Of a stretch of 64,000 bases of DNA, positions 46,330 to 56,362 are shown in pieces. Source of the stretch: Nonlabens sp. Ci31. GTDB taxonomy: Bacteria; Bacteroidota; Bacteroidia; Flavobacteriales; Flavobacteriaceae. Each line of letters starts with the position of its first letter. The first letter of the stretch is position 1. The translations under genes were made by a program, and so were the position numbers. The notes under the pieces were generated by a model. The model made no database searches. It was not told the origin of the DNA and saw nothing but the letters and a program-made list of their open reading frames with translations. Location: NCBI RefSeq assembly GCF_012974865.1, contig NZ_CP043633.1:496001-560000 (forward strand), in the 5' to 3' direction.

Positions 46330-46773
46330 CTGCAATTAACAGCTTGATTTATAAAACCAAACAGCTATGGTAAATCTTTGTTTGGTATCCTCAGTATAAA
46401 AAGGTTTCGCTCCATTTTTTGTGTTTGAACTTTCAAAAAGTTGCTTTGCCACTTTGTAATATCGTTATTATCTTTTGCTGTAAAAATCATTTCATAAACT
46501 TCTGCCTAACTTGTGCCGATATAGAATCCAGCAGATTGAAACTGCTCATCATTCAAATTTGAATGAGTAAATATCCCTAAGAGATTCATGGTTTTTTTGA
46601 TCCTCACAGTTAGAGCATTTATCTAAAATTTGCTCTTCTGTGCAACCTAGATAGACGTTCATCTTCTTTATAACTTTAGTGAGGTATTGTTTTTGCCGCT
46701 TTAGATTTTAAGTTTGAATAGATGTAACGTTTAAGACAAGAACTAAAACAAGTAGGCTTTTTAGTGTTTTCAT
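46330..46773 (-). pseudogene. Decayed small exported protein
   Basis: ATG 46773 opens MKTLKSLLVLVLVLNVTSIQ, a signal peptide, but stops after 21 codons. Downstream fragments follow in other frames: KMNVYLGCTEEQILDKCSNC, SLRDIYSFKFE, NDEQFQSAGFYIG and AEVYEMIFTAKDNNDITKWQ. Together they suggest a gene of about 150 codons broken at several places. Its KMNVY segment is also found in the fragment at 38344. Confidence 0.5.
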
Positions 46774-46903
46774 AATTAAAGAATTATAGCATTAAAAAGT
46801 ATATTTCCAAGTAAACCCGTTTAATAAATCCTTGATATTACTTCATTAATCGTATTAGCATTTATAGGATATACAGGAAGTGCAACTGCTTGGCAAGGCG
46901 GCA

Positions 46904-48433
46904 TTAATAGCGTTTGGGTTTTGTTATCATTTGTTTTTGAATTGCTTCTAAATAAGTTCTGATGGAAAAGCTATCACAATGTCCGCTGGTGGGTGAGAAT
47001 AAAATTTCTGCATCAGATTTAGGATTGGTAGTGGACATCAAGTAACTGTCAAAATCCCGCATAGCATTATTCAAATAATAATTATCCATGTCTCCCATCC
47101 AAATGTGTATTTTACCTTGAATTTTAGGCCCTAATTCCGACCAATTTTCTTCTGTATATTTTAGCAAATCATAATTCTTCCAATGTTCTGCAACTACTGG
47201 GTCTATTGCTCCAGTAATAGGATCAAATATTGGCATTGGAAAGCCTTTCTTATCCCTTGGACTATATACGGCATTCCATCCTCCCCATTGATTTCGAGAC
47301 GTGATATAAGAATTGGTATACCCTTCTACATTCTCCGTACAAACTTCTTTTTTAATGGTAAACTCAGGTTCTCCCATTGTATTTCTCTTACTAGGACGTT
47401 CTATTGAATTGTCGTTATAGAAGGCATTTTTGTCTTTATAGATATTGATGAGTTGCATTTTATAAAATGATACCGGATCAGCGCTGTAAGAAAAACAACC
47501 GCCAAAATGGTCAGGATAATACAACTGTAATGCTAAAGAAACCCAACCTCCCGTCGAACAACCAGCAGTATAACGAGACTCTGGAGTACCTTCTGTTCTG
47601 AATTTTTTTTCAATTTCAGGAATAATTTCTTCAATCAACGCGGTCCCGTAGGGTCCATTGTTTTCGGAATCCAGCTGGTAAGAATCGCCATACTGACCGT
47701 AACCATCCAGAAAGACTGTAATGATTTGCGGTGCCTCCTTTGATGTCCACCAGGTTTGCATTGTTGAATTTTGTACTATTTGATTTACTCGGGTATACCT
47801 ACTACCGTAACCTCCAATACTATAACAAACAGGATATTTCTTTGTAGGGTTATCTGCATACCCCGATGGAAGAAGTACAGCAGCATGAATACTAATGGAT
47901 TTACCCCACCATTTAGAAAGCACACTGCTTTCAAGCGAAAATTTCTTTATAAGATCATGTTCCACAAGGGTAGATTTAGATACCCCTTCAGAAAAGGCAA
48001 CGGAAACTTCTTGAGGTTTTTCGTTAGTTAGTTTTAATACTTGAGTGACCATACTGTATGGATCTTCTGCACGCTGCTCTATTTTAGACTCATCCCAGAT
48101 CACTTGAAGGTAATAATCCTGATATGGAATGTTATTCAATGTCCAGTTTGCAGTGGAGGTCCAGTTAGTATTTGCATCTATTTCTAATAGTTCATCTTTT
48201 TTCCAATTTTTCACCTGGAGCCCAAAAACCCATGTGCTATCTTGATTGGCCGATAAACGTACTGGCTGAATGTCATTTTTCAATGTGAGATAAACCATTA
48301 ATTTTCCCGTGCCCCCAAATGCTTCTTGCATTTCTGGTGTGATGGAAAACTTAAAAGACATGTCTCTTTGATGTTGTCCAAAAGACAAAAATGAGAAGAA
48401 AAAAATTAGTAGAAAAGTTAGTGCTTTAGTCAT
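46904..48433 (-). CDS. Exported esterase-like alpha/beta hydrolase
   Basis: The 509-aa protein has a signal peptide (MTKALTFLLIFFFSFLSFGQ), an N-terminal beta domain (to about 180) and an alpha/beta-hydrolase of the putative esterase (enterochelin-esterase-like, esterase D) type: HAAVLLPSGYADNPTKKYPV, VFLDGYGQYGD, and a nucleophile elbow RYTAGCSTGGW (Ser). A His near the end (SPTSGHCDSFSIR) is the candidate catalytic base. Substrate unknown; xylan or siderophore esters are known for the family. Confidence 0.85.
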   Translation of the reverse strand: MTKALTFLLIFFFSFLSFGQHQRDMSFKFSITPEMQEAFGGTGKLMVYLTLKNDIQPVRLSANQDSTWVFGLQVKNWKKDELLEIDANTNWTSTANWTLNNIPYQDYYLQVIWDESKIEQRAEDPYSMVTQVLKLTNEKPQEVSVAFSEGVSKSTLVEHDLIKKFSLESSVLSKWWGKSISIHAAVLLPSGYADNPTKKYPVCYSIGGYGSRYTRVNQIVQNSTMQTWWTSKEAPQIITVFLDGYGQYGDSYQLDSENNGPYGTALIEEIIPEIEKKFRTEGTPESRYTAGCSTGGWVSLALQLYYPDHFGGCFSYSADPVSFYKMQLINIYKDKNAFYNDNSIERPSKRNTMGEPEFTIKKEVCTENVEGYTNSYITSRNQWGGWNAVYSPRDKKGFPMPIFDPITGAIDPVVAEHWKNYDLLKYTEENWSELGPKIQGKIHIWMGDMDNYYLNNAMRDFDSYLMSTTNPKSDAEILFSPTSGHCDSFSIRTYLEAIQKQMITKPKRY

Positions 48434-48599
48434 ATCTGTATAAATTAATAATAAAGTGATTGTATAAGATTAGTACTCTTTCCTAAAAGCTAGCAGGCCA
48501 TTGACCAACAATGACATTTAACAAATACGCACCTATTACTCTAAGGATCTATTAACAAGCTAGAACTAACATTCAATTTATATGTTGATGGCAAACGTT

Positions 48600-49964
48600 T
48601 TACTGTTTTAAAATTTTATAAGTGTTTATTTGTGTTCCATTTTTAATACAAAAAACATACATTCCACTCGTTAGGAAACTTAAATCTATGGTTTTACGAT
48701 TGGTAAACTCTTCAACTTTTAGGAGTTGCCCGGTTGAGCTATAAATAGTCAAGATAGATTCCGTTTCCAACCCGTTATCTAATCTAATGTCCACTTTGTC
48801 TTTAGTAGGGTTAGGATAAATAGTAATGCTATCTCCCAACAGGTAGGGATCGGTTGAAAGCAGGCTATTATCTAAACGTGCAATTCGATTGATAGAATTG
48901 CCATTGTAGGTAGTGAAATTGCCTCCAATTAGAATTTTTCCGTCTTGCTGCACATATGTTTCATGTACAAAATCATTTGGCCCTAAACCAATATTAAAAG
49001 AGGTGTCTATTGTACCGTCGTGGTTAATTTTGGCAATATAATTACTGGTAACTTGGTCGTAGATACTGAAACTACCATTTATAATGTATTTGCCGTCATC
49101 AAGTATAGCAATATCAAAAATGGTATAAATACTTCCGTTCTGCGGTATATTGTACGAATCAAAAGTGGGATCTAATGTGCCGTCATTGTTCAACCGGGCG
49201 ACGTTATACCTAATAATATTACTATAATCATCAAAAGGGCCAGAAATCATTATTTTACCGTCTTGTTGCGTTTTGATGTCGTAAATATAATGTTCCTCAT
49301 CTCCGTTAAAACTCGTGTCGAGTGTGCCATTTTGAAGGTACCTTCTGAAGATTCGGTATTGATTACTGGTTTCATCATTCTGCCCAGCAATAAGTATTTT
49401 CCCGTCGGGCTGCACATCCATAGCCCGAATCCCAGTGACCGGAGGCAAATTTAAATTAAAGGAAGTATCTAAACTACCATTAGGATTCAATCGCGCAACA
49501 GCCTCCCTTGGAATGTTACCAATTTGATTGAATATCCCAGCGATAATAATTTTTCCATTGTTGAGGACTACTACCTTATTGATCCAACCATTTATAGTAG
49601 CTCCTGGGAAATTAAATGTGGCATCCAAGCTCCCGTTTTCATTGAGCCGTTTAATATAGGACGGAGAACGGCCTACCACCACAATTTTATTATCATTTTG
49701 CACAAAGATGTCATTGACAATAGGAAAATTTATCACAGCGCCAAAACTAGTGTCGGTAGTTCCATCTACATTCAGTCTCTTAATATTATTATTATTGCTT
49801 CCAAACGAACCTCCTATAAGAATTTTATTGTCATTCTGTTCCGCAATTGAGATGACAGAATTATTGAGATTGACGTATGGATTGAAAGAATAATCTAATT
49901 GCCCATCTTGACATAGCACAGAAGTACTAACTAATGATAAAAAGAATCCCAAAATATTTTTCAT
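48600..49964 (-). CDS. T9SS cargo: delta-60 repeat protein with C-terminal sorting domain
   Basis: The 454-aa exported protein has a signal peptide (MKNILGFFLSLVSTSVLC) and then about nine repeats of the delta-60 type (NDNKILIGGSFG, RLNENGSLDATFN, QQDGKIMISGPF, RLNNDGTLDPTFD). Residues 380-454 are a type A sorting domain (IYPNPTKDKVDIRLDNG, LTIYSSTGQLLKVEEF, LTSGMYVFCIKNG), which sends proteins through the type IX secretion system. PorU and PorV, which process and carry such cargo, are encoded in the same window. Confidence 0.92.
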   Translation of the reverse strand: MKNILGFFLSLVSTSVLCQDGQLDYSFNPYVNLNNSVISIAEQNDNKILIGGSFGSNNNNIKRLNVDGTTDTSFGAVINFPIVNDIFVQNDNKIVVVGRSPSYIKRLNENGSLDATFNFPGATINGWINKVVVLNNGKIIIAGIFNQIGNIPREAVARLNPNGSLDTSFNLNLPPVTGIRAMDVQPDGKILIAGQNDETSNQYRIFRRYLQNGTLDTSFNGDEEHYIYDIKTQQDGKIMISGPFDDYSNIIRYNVARLNNDGTLDPTFDSYNIPQNGSIYTIFDIAILDDGKYIINGSFSIYDQVTSNYIAKINHDGTIDTSFNIGLGPNDFVHETYVQQDGKILIGGNFTTYNGNSINRIARLDNSLLSTDPYLLGDSITIYPNPTKDKVDIRLDNGLETESILTIYSSTGQLLKVEEFTNRKTIDLSFLTSGMYVFCIKNGTQINTYKILKQ

Positions 49965-50103
49965 GACTTTTTTGCTTTTCTCAATTGATTACCAACGACA
50001 CTTTAATGATCTAAAAATAACCATTAATTTTACATATCTTAAGTTTGACTTCATTTAAACTTAGGACAATAGCGCAAATCAAGCTTGCTTTAAAAGACCA
50101 ATT

Positions 50104-50316
50104 CTAGACTTTGATAACAAGGAAACCCGCTCTTTCTTTTACTATTAAATATGTAGTTCTCTCTATAAGTACAGGGTCGGTGCGTCTATAGATTTTGTTT
50201 TCAAAATCGGTACGGAGCTTCTTATAGGATGCTAATGATGAAAGTAGTTGACTCTTTTCTAGATCAATCTTAGAAATAAGTTTAAAGAAACTTTTAATGT
50301 TTCTAGTAGTAACATC
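50104..50316 (-). pseudogene. C-terminal fragment of an unknown protein
   Basis: Open without ATG for 70 codons: SFFKLISKIDLEKSQLLSSL, ASYKKLRTDFENKIYRRTDP, ending ERAGFLVIKV. Protein-like, start lost. The rest of 49965-50504 has no gene; 50354-50371 carries a dispersed palindrome. Confidence 0.35.
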
Positions 50317-50353
50317 AGGTCACGATCCCCATAACATAAGGATTGTGGTGTTC

Positions 50354-50371
50354 TCGCTTTCGCGAAAGCGA
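50354..50371. repeat. Dispersed palindrome TCGCTTTCGCGAAAGCGA
   Basis: Perfect 18-bp palindrome in an intergenic stretch. Confidence 0.8.
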
Positions 50372-50504
50372 TATCTCAACAAAGTCTGCAGCATCTTAAA
50401 ATTATGTAAAATTCTGTGATCTTCCTTGGAATACCAAGGCAATTTTGAATTCAAGAAGTCCTAGGAAATGGAGGAGAAATAAAATCAGAATTATCAAATC
50501 ACAG

Positions 50505-52118
50505 CTAATTCCTTGCTGCTTTGAACTCACTTCCCTCATACCATTTTGGAAAATAATCTTCATTTCCTAATTTCAATCCAACTTGATATAACAATTGCAA
50601 GTCCAATTGAATACCACTTAGGTCTGTGGTTTCGGGAGTATACTCGTCTGATGGTTGGTGGTATTTATTTAAGTTGTAGTCCTCATTGAGTATTTTTATC
50701 TCTTCAATACTTTTGTCAAAGCCTTCATAAGTACCGCTAGCATACAAAGCAGGTATTCCAATTTTAGCAAAATTAAAATGGTCTGACCTGAAGAAATATC
50801 CTTTTTCTGCTTCTGGATCAGGAATAATGTACCTGCCTTGATCTTTAGCTGCTGCTTTGGCATATTCATCCATTTCGGACTGACCATAACCGGTAATGGT
50901 TAAATCTTTCATTTTGCCAGGGCTATAAAAAGCGTCCATATTAATATTGGCTACTGTTTTTGTCGGTTCAAAAATAGGGTATGAGGCATAATAGGAGGAG
51001 CCTAATAGACCTTGCTCTTCACCTGTAAGTGCTATAAATACGATAGAGCGTTTTGTAGGGTCACTTTTTTGGAATGCTTCTGCAATGGCTAGTAGTCCAG
51101 CAGTTCCAGAAGCGTTGTCTACCGCTCCGTTATAGATAGAATCACCATCTACAGCTTTACCAATCCCTAAATGATCCCAGTGTGCCGAGTAGATGATGAA
51201 TTCATCTTTCTGATCCGTACCCGGTATCATGGCCACTACATTTTTAGAAATATCTTTTTTAATGTTATTCTGAATACCAACCGAAACACTTAAGTCTAAC
51301 GGAATAGGTGAAAAACTTTTACTGTGCGCCATAGCTTTATAATCCTGTCCCTTCATGACTGATATATCGAACATTTTTTGGGCACTCTCTCCACTTATCC
51401 AAGATTCTACATCTAAAAGTGGTAAATCACTTTCGATAACCAATTTTGCACCACTCCAACTCGACTCAATCACGTTCCAGCCATAAGAAGCTGGCTCCGT
51501 ATCATGAATGATGATTACTCCAGCTGCTCCTTGGCGTGCTGCTTCTTCATATTTATATGTCCAACGACCGTAATAAGTCATTGCGTTTCCTTTGAACAAG
51601 GTGGAGTCTCCTGATTTAAAACCCGGATCATTGATCAATACAACAGCCGTTTTTCCTTCCCAGTCCACTCCTTCATAATCGTTCCATCCATATTCAGGAG
51701 CAACAATCCCATAACCGGCAAACACAAGTTCGGAGTTTTTAAGACTCACTTCAGGCACTGTTTTATTAGTGGTAGCAACAAAATCTTTTAAATAGGATAA
51801 ATCAAAACGTTCCTTTTGGCCGGTAATCGTCATGGTTTCAGAGGGTGTTCCTGTGATCTCTACCAAGGGCACATCTTGAAAATAGCTATCCCCATTTCCT
51901 GGTAAAAGGCCTAATTTTTCAAACTCCTCTTTTAAATAATTCACTGTTTTGACTTCGCCAGCCGTAAATGGCTTTCTTCCTGAAAACTCATCTGATGCGA
52001 GCCGTTCTATATGTTGTTTGATCGTTGTTTGATCTACTGCAACTGCATTGGTATTCTTATCTTTTTCACAGCTGCTGAAAAGCGCTGCTATTAGTAAGAT
52101 TGCTAAATAATTTTTCAT
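50505..52118 (-). CDS. M28-family peptidase lipoprotein with PA domain
   Basis: The 537-aa lipoprotein (lipobox LFSSCEKD) has a PA-type insertion (about 115-260) and an M28 zinc aminopeptidase domain with ligands in YSAHWDHLG, GAVDNASGTAG, LTGEEQGLLG, NINMDAF and RSDHFNFAKIG, plus HQPSDEYTPETTDLSG. Likely periplasmic or outer-membrane aminopeptidase that trims peptides. Complete and of family length. The second, shorter M28 gene at 53444 is related but not adjacent (SDR between). Confidence 0.93.
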   Translation of the reverse strand: MKNYLAILLIAALFSSCEKDKNTNAVAVDQTTIKQHIERLASDEFSGRKPFTAGEVKTVNYLKEEFEKLGLLPGNGDSYFQDVPLVEITGTPSETMTITGQKERFDLSYLKDFVATTNKTVPEVSLKNSELVFAGYGIVAPEYGWNDYEGVDWEGKTAVVLINDPGFKSGDSTLFKGNAMTYYGRWTYKYEEAARQGAAGVIIIHDTEPASYGWNVIESSWSGAKLVIESDLPLLDVESWISGESAQKMFDISVMKGQDYKAMAHSKSFSPIPLDLSVSVGIQNNIKKDISKNVVAMIPGTDQKDEFIIYSAHWDHLGIGKAVDGDSIYNGAVDNASGTAGLLAIAEAFQKSDPTKRSIVFIALTGEEQGLLGSSYYASYPIFEPTKTVANINMDAFYSPGKMKDLTITGYGQSEMDEYAKAAAKDQGRYIIPDPEAEKGYFFRSDHFNFAKIGIPALYASGTYEGFDKSIEEIKILNEDYNLNKYHQPSDEYTPETTDLSGIQLDLQLLYQVGLKLGNEDYFPKWYEGSEFKAARN

Positions 52119-52381
52119 CGATTGTAATTTAAATTGAACCTAAAGTGAAATAACCACATCTACCTCATTTACAAAAGATAGCGTGTAAAAAGATACTACA
52201 TTTAAATGTAACACAGGGCTGATTTTTTATTCAACTATGGAGCTCTCCAAACCAAGTTTATGCAGGTTTAGTTTACAAAAAGACTTTCTAATAGAACACA
52301 AGCCTCTAGATCTGTCATTTATTTGGCCTGTTTTACTCTTCCGTAGTTCTTAAAGGAATAGCTCCTCTAAAAGTAGGATCT

Positions 52382-52540
52382 CTATTTACTTTTAGACAGC
52401 AGGTATTTCATCCCTATAAAGAAAAATAAAAGTATAGGAATCGCAAAAACAAAGTACATACCAAAATTTTTCACCCCAAGATAAGCGAGTAAAAACACAA
52501 CGGGAACTCCAATAATGGCCAACAATTTGTTTTTGTTCAT
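52382..52540 (-). CDS. Small two-TM membrane protein (52 aa)
   Basis: ATG 52540: MNKNKLLAIIGVPVVFLLAY, LGVKNFGMYFVFAIPILLFF, FIGMKYLLSKSK. Two membrane helices with a basic C-terminus. Too small for most callers but protein-like, with a clean start and stop. Function unknown. Confidence 0.6.
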   Translation of the reverse strand: MNKNKLLAIIGVPVVFLLAYLGVKNFGMYFVFAIPILLFFFIGMKYLLSKSK

Positions 52541-52767
52541 TGATCTAAGTTTTAAAATCTTGTAGATTGCCCATCCTTTTTTATCACTTCATTCAAATTC
52601 TTTGCTTGTGGGGAAAACATGCTGAGGAGCAATGGCTTAAAATGGAACTTTTATAGCAGCTACTTAACCTATTGATGCCTTAATAAGTCTATGACCTATG
52701 ACCTCCCGTCAAAGTAAACGAATCAACAATATTTATTCAAATATAGCCAATTTACAATCATTCATCC

Positions 52768-53451
52768 CTAAGGAGTACTCGCACTCACCTGAAGCGTTTT
52801 CCCGTTATAGAATTTATGGCCCGTCAGTGCAAAATCCATTATGTAACTCGCCATTTCGGTTGCCGTTAAGGGAGCTTTATAGCCTGGAAATGCTTCTTCT
52901 AACATCTCGGTTTGTACCGCTCCTAGAGCAAGCGTGTTGAAGGATGGCCCGTTTTCTTTGTACTCTTCAGCTAGGAGTTCAAATAAGGTGATGACAGCTG
53001 CTTTGGCACTGGAATAAGCAGCAAGCCCAGGAAATTTAGCACTTCCTTGAATACCTCCCATAGAACTGATAGCTACCACATGAGTATGCTTATTCATAGC
53101 CGGCATTAAAGCTTGGGTCAAAGATGCTACTCCGAAAACATTTACCGCATAACATTGCTGAAAATCTGCTGGAGTGAGTTCTTCAAAAGGCTTGTTCACT
53201 AACATTCCTGCGTTGTGAATCAAAATATCAATGCGATCCCATTTATCTAGTATATTCTTAGCGGCTTCATCTATACTGGACTGCTCACTCAAGTCGGTGG
53301 AAATCGCGTGTATCGAATTCTTTTCTAGGGCTTGGATGGAATCTATCTTTCGCGAAAGCGCTACCACCTCATGTCCGGCATTTGCTAATAACTGAGCGAG
53401 TTCAAATCCGATCCCGCGACTGGTTCCTGTAATGACTATTCTTTTACTCAT
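52768..53451 (-). CDS. Short-chain dehydrogenase/reductase
   Basis: The 227-aa SDR has the Rossmann motif TGTSRGIGFE (residues 8-17, TGxxxGxG), NAG at about 81 (LIHNAGMLV), a catalytic Ser in AISSMGGIQG and the YxxxK in AAYSSAKAAV (Tyr replaced position: AYSSAKA, Y-S-S-A-K). It uses NAD(P)H; substrate unknown. It overlaps the end of the M28 gene by 8 bp, so the two are co-transcribed. It carries a copy of the dispersed palindrome, translated as ALSRK. Confidence 0.9.
   Translation of the reverse strand: MSKRIVITGTSRGIGFELAQLLANAGHEVVALSRKIDSIQALEKNSIHAISTDLSEQSSIDEAAKNILDKWDRIDILIHNAGMLVNKPFEELTPADFQQCYAVNVFGVASLTQALMPAMNKHTHVVAISSMGGIQGSAKFPGLAAYSSAKAAVITLFELLAEEYKENGPSFNTLALGAVQTEMLEEAFPGYKAPLTATEMASYIMDFALTGHKFYNGKTLQVSASTP
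53347..53362. repeat. Dispersed palindrome inside the SDR gene
   Basis: CTTTCGCGAAAGCGC, perfect core with one changed arm end; translated ALSRK. Confidence 0.7.
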
Positions 53452-54445
53452 TGGTACTAGGTGTTAATTTCAATTGTTCTGCGTTCACAACTTTAAAGAT
53501 TCCCGGCATCACCGCATCAACTAATTGCGCCATATGAATCGTATTTACTTGAGAAATATCATCTCCTACTTGATGGTAGTGATCAAAATTGGTAAAGTCA
53601 AAGGTGCTAAAGGTTTGTGATGGTACCTTAAATTCTTGAAAAAACGCATAGTTATCTGATCTCATAAACAAGTTTAATTGTGCTGCCTGATCTAACTTTC
53701 CAGTCACTACACGGTCTTTATTTGCCTCGTTAAAAACAGCCGCCATATCAGAAGTATCATGACCAGTAAGATATGCGATATACGGTCGGTTTACCATAGG
53801 CGTACCCGTCATTTCAAAATTGAGCATGGCCACTACATTCACTCCTTCTTTTTTCATACGCTGCGCCAAATGTTTGGAACCTAATAAGCCTTTTTCTTCT
53901 GCAGAGAAAAGTGCAAAAACAACCGTTCTTCTATTGAAATCTAACTTTCTAAAATTTGCTGCAATAGCGAGTACTGTTGCTGTTCCTGTGGCATTATCAT
54001 TAGCACCGTTTGCAATACTGTCGCCTGCAACAGCCTGTATCATCCCTATATGATCATAATGTGCTCCTATAACTATTACCTCATCCATTAAACTCTTATC
54101 AGTCCCAGGAATCATAGCGACTACATTAAAGGCTTCTTGTCCTTTAACTTCAAAATGATCCATATACGACCCTCGGTAAGGTAAAATACCTATCTGAGAA
54201 AAACGCTCCGAAAGATAAACAGCTGCTTGTTCTATTCCTTCAGATCCTGTATCACGACCTTTTAATTCATCACTGGCTAAATATTCTACATCTAACGCGA
54301 TTTGAACCGCACTGGCTTTAGGCATCTTAATTTCTGTGAGTTGGCTCATATTATCAAGGGCCTGACTCATCTTGTCGATTCCCTTGGAAGAACTACAAGC
54401 ACTTAGAATTGCTGCAATGGATAGAAGTAATAGTGTTTTTTTCAT
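53444..54445 (-). CDS. M28-family peptidase lipoprotein (short form)
   Basis: The 333-aa lipoprotein (lipobox LSACSSSKG) is a single-domain M28 zinc peptidase: IGAHYDHIGM, GANDNATGTAT, FSAEEKGLLG, NFEMTG, RSDNYAFFQ and YHQVGDDISQVN. It lacks the PA insertion of the 50505 gene. Complete. It shares an operon with the SDR downstream (8-bp overlap). Confidence 0.92.
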   Translation of the reverse strand: MKKTLLLLSIAAILSACSSSKGIDKMSQALDNMSQLTEIKMPKASAVQIALDVEYLASDELKGRDTGSEGIEQAAVYLSERFSQIGILPYRGSYMDHFEVKGQEAFNVVAMIPGTDKSLMDEVIVIGAHYDHIGMIQAVAGDSIANGANDNATGTATVLAIAANFRKLDFNRRTVVFALFSAEEKGLLGSKHLAQRMKKEGVNVVAMLNFEMTGTPMVNRPYIAYLTGHDTSDMAAVFNEANKDRVVTGKLDQAAQLNLFMRSDNYAFFQEFKVPSQTFSTFDFTNFDHYHQVGDDISQVNTIHMAQLVDAVMPGIFKVVNAEQLKLTPSTNE

Positions 54446-54667
54446 GATGGTTGTTTAAGTGAAGTAAAGATAATATATAGACTTTATTTAAAGGAAGTAA
54501 TTAGATGTGGTTTTGAATGAAACTACTTTACTTATCCCAACGGCCAAAAGCAGTCCTTTAGCACCGTGAAAGTTGAAATTTTTCGGCAAGCAATCTTAAT
54601 AGGCTAAGAATTTCCTGAACTCTTTATAGCCGGAACTGCCTTCCTAAAGTACTTCGAGAATGGAAAT

Positions 54668-54699
54668 AAAAAAAGCCAAATCTCTCGATTTGGCTTTTG
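54668..54699 (-). terminator. Rho-independent terminator after pdhC
   Basis: Perfect stem AAAAGCCAAATC / GATTTGGCTTTT with a four-base loop TCTC, followed on the minus strand by a T run, 23 bp after the pdhC stop. Confidence 0.9.
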
Positions 54700-54721
54700 T
54701 TTAAAACTATAAATTAAAATG

Positions 54722-56359
54722 TTATACGTACATCACAATAGGGTTTTCAATATAAGACTTAAAAGTTTGTAAAAAAGCAGCTCCTGTTGCTCCATCTACG
54801 GTTCTGTGATCACAAGCAAGTGTGATTCTCATCACGTTACCCACAACGATCTGTCCCTCTTTTACTACTGGCTTTTGTACAATCGCCCCTACAGACATTA
54901 TGGCGCTATTAGGCTGATTGATGATAGAAGTAAACTCTGTTATACCGAACATTCCTAAATTAGAAATGGTGAACGTGCTTCCTTCCATTTCTTTAGGTTG
55001 TAATTTCTTGTTACGTGCTTTACCAGCAAGTTCTTTTACTTTAGCGCCTATTTGTTGCATACTCATCTGGTCTGCAAACGGCAACACGGGTACTAAAAGT
55101 CCATCCTCTACCGCTACAGCAACTCCTATATGGATATGCTTTGCAATAATCGTGTTCTTTTCTGTCCACTGTGTATTTACTCTAGGATGCACTCTCAAAG
55201 CCATTGCTGCTGCTTTGATCACCATATCATTAAAGCTGATCTTAGTATCTGGCAATTCATTAATTGCTTTTCTACTTGCGATCGCATTATCCATATCCAG
55301 ATCAAGACCTAAATAATAGTGAGGTGCCGTAAATTTAGATTCTCCAAGGCGTTTTGCAATCGTCTTACGCATTTGCGAATTAGGAACTTCTTCAAAAGTT
55401 TCTGTTCCTACAGACACGAATGAACTTGCAGCAGCAGCAGCAGCAGGAGCAGCAGCTTTAGCAGTGCTAGGTGTAAAACTTTCTATATCGCTTTTTACAA
55501 CACGACCATTCTCTCCAGATCCAGTTACTTGACCTAAATCAATTCCCTTTTCTTCTGCCATTTTCTTAGCTAATGGAGATACAAATATTCTTCCTCCTGT
55601 CGCATTTGAAACAGTTGGAGATGATGCTATTGGGGTCTCTTTAGCAACTTCTTCTTTCTTCTCTGCTTTGGGAGCTTCTTTTTTATCTTCTGCCTTAGCT
55701 TCTTTATTAGGAGCAGCTGATTTTTCCATGCTTATTCCAGAAATATCAGTTCCTTTAGGACCTATGATAGCAAGAAGTGAGTCCACCTTAGCAGTTTCTC
55801 CTTCTTGAATTCCTATCTTTAACAAGATACCTGAATTGAAAGATTCAAATTCCATAGTAGCTTTATCGGTCTCGATTTCTGCAAGGATATCGCCTTCTTC
55901 TACTTGATCCCCTTCTTTCTTCAACCAGGAAGCCACGGTTCCTTCTTCCATAGTATCACTTAAGCGTGGCATATTTATAATAACCACACCTTCTGGAAGT
56001 TCTGAATCGTCACTTGCTTCTTTTTTACCTTCAGAAGATGCTTCTGCCTTTTGGTCGGACTTGGTATCTTCCTCAGAGTCTGAAGATGCAGCGCCTTCTA
56101 GTAAACTAGAAATATCTTCTCCTTCTTCTCCTATGATACACAATAGTTGATCTACAGGAGCTGTTTCTCCTTCTTGAACACCTATGTGTAATAATGTACC
56201 ATTTTGAAAGGATTCAAATTCCATGGTAGCTTTATCGGTTTCAATTTCGGCTAGGATATCTCCTTCTTCAACTGTATCTCCTACTTGTTTCAACCACGCT
56301 GCAACAACACCTTCTTCCATGGTGTCGCTCAATCGTGGCATGTTAATTACCTCTGCCAT
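54722..56359 (-). CDS. pdhC: Pyruvate dehydrogenase E2 (dihydrolipoamide acetyltransferase)
   Basis: The 545-aa protein has two lipoyl domains (EIETDKATMEFESF twice, lipoyl Lys near 43 and 171), an Ala/Glu/Lys-rich linker, an E3/E1-binding domain (ISPLAKKMAEEKGIDLGQVT, about 262-297), an Ala-rich linker and the catalytic acetyltransferase core ending DHRTVDGATGAAFLQTFK (His near 517). It is the core of the complex that makes acetyl-CoA. pdhA is 3 bp upstream on the same strand. E1-beta and E3 are not in the window. Confidence 0.97.
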   Translation of the reverse strand: MAEVINMPRLSDTMEEGVVAAWLKQVGDTVEEGDILAEIETDKATMEFESFQNGTLLHIGVQEGETAPVDQLLCIIGEEGEDISSLLEGAASSDSEEDTKSDQKAEASSEGKKEASDDSELPEGVVIINMPRLSDTMEEGTVASWLKKEGDQVEEGDILAEIETDKATMEFESFNSGILLKIGIQEGETAKVDSLLAIIGPKGTDISGISMEKSAAPNKEAKAEDKKEAPKAEKKEEVAKETPIASSPTVSNATGGRIFVSPLAKKMAEEKGIDLGQVTGSGENGRVVKSDIESFTPSTAKAAAPAAAAAASSFVSVGTETFEEVPNSQMRKTIAKRLGESKFTAPHYYLGLDLDMDNAIASRKAINELPDTKISFNDMVIKAAAMALRVHPRVNTQWTEKNTIIAKHIHIGVAVAVEDGLLVPVLPFADQMSMQQIGAKVKELAGKARNKKLQPKEMEGSTFTISNLGMFGITEFTSIINQPNSAIMSVGAIVQKPVVKEGQIVVGNVMRITLACDHRTVDGATGAAFLQTFKSYIENPIVMYV

Positions 56360-56362
56360 GAA

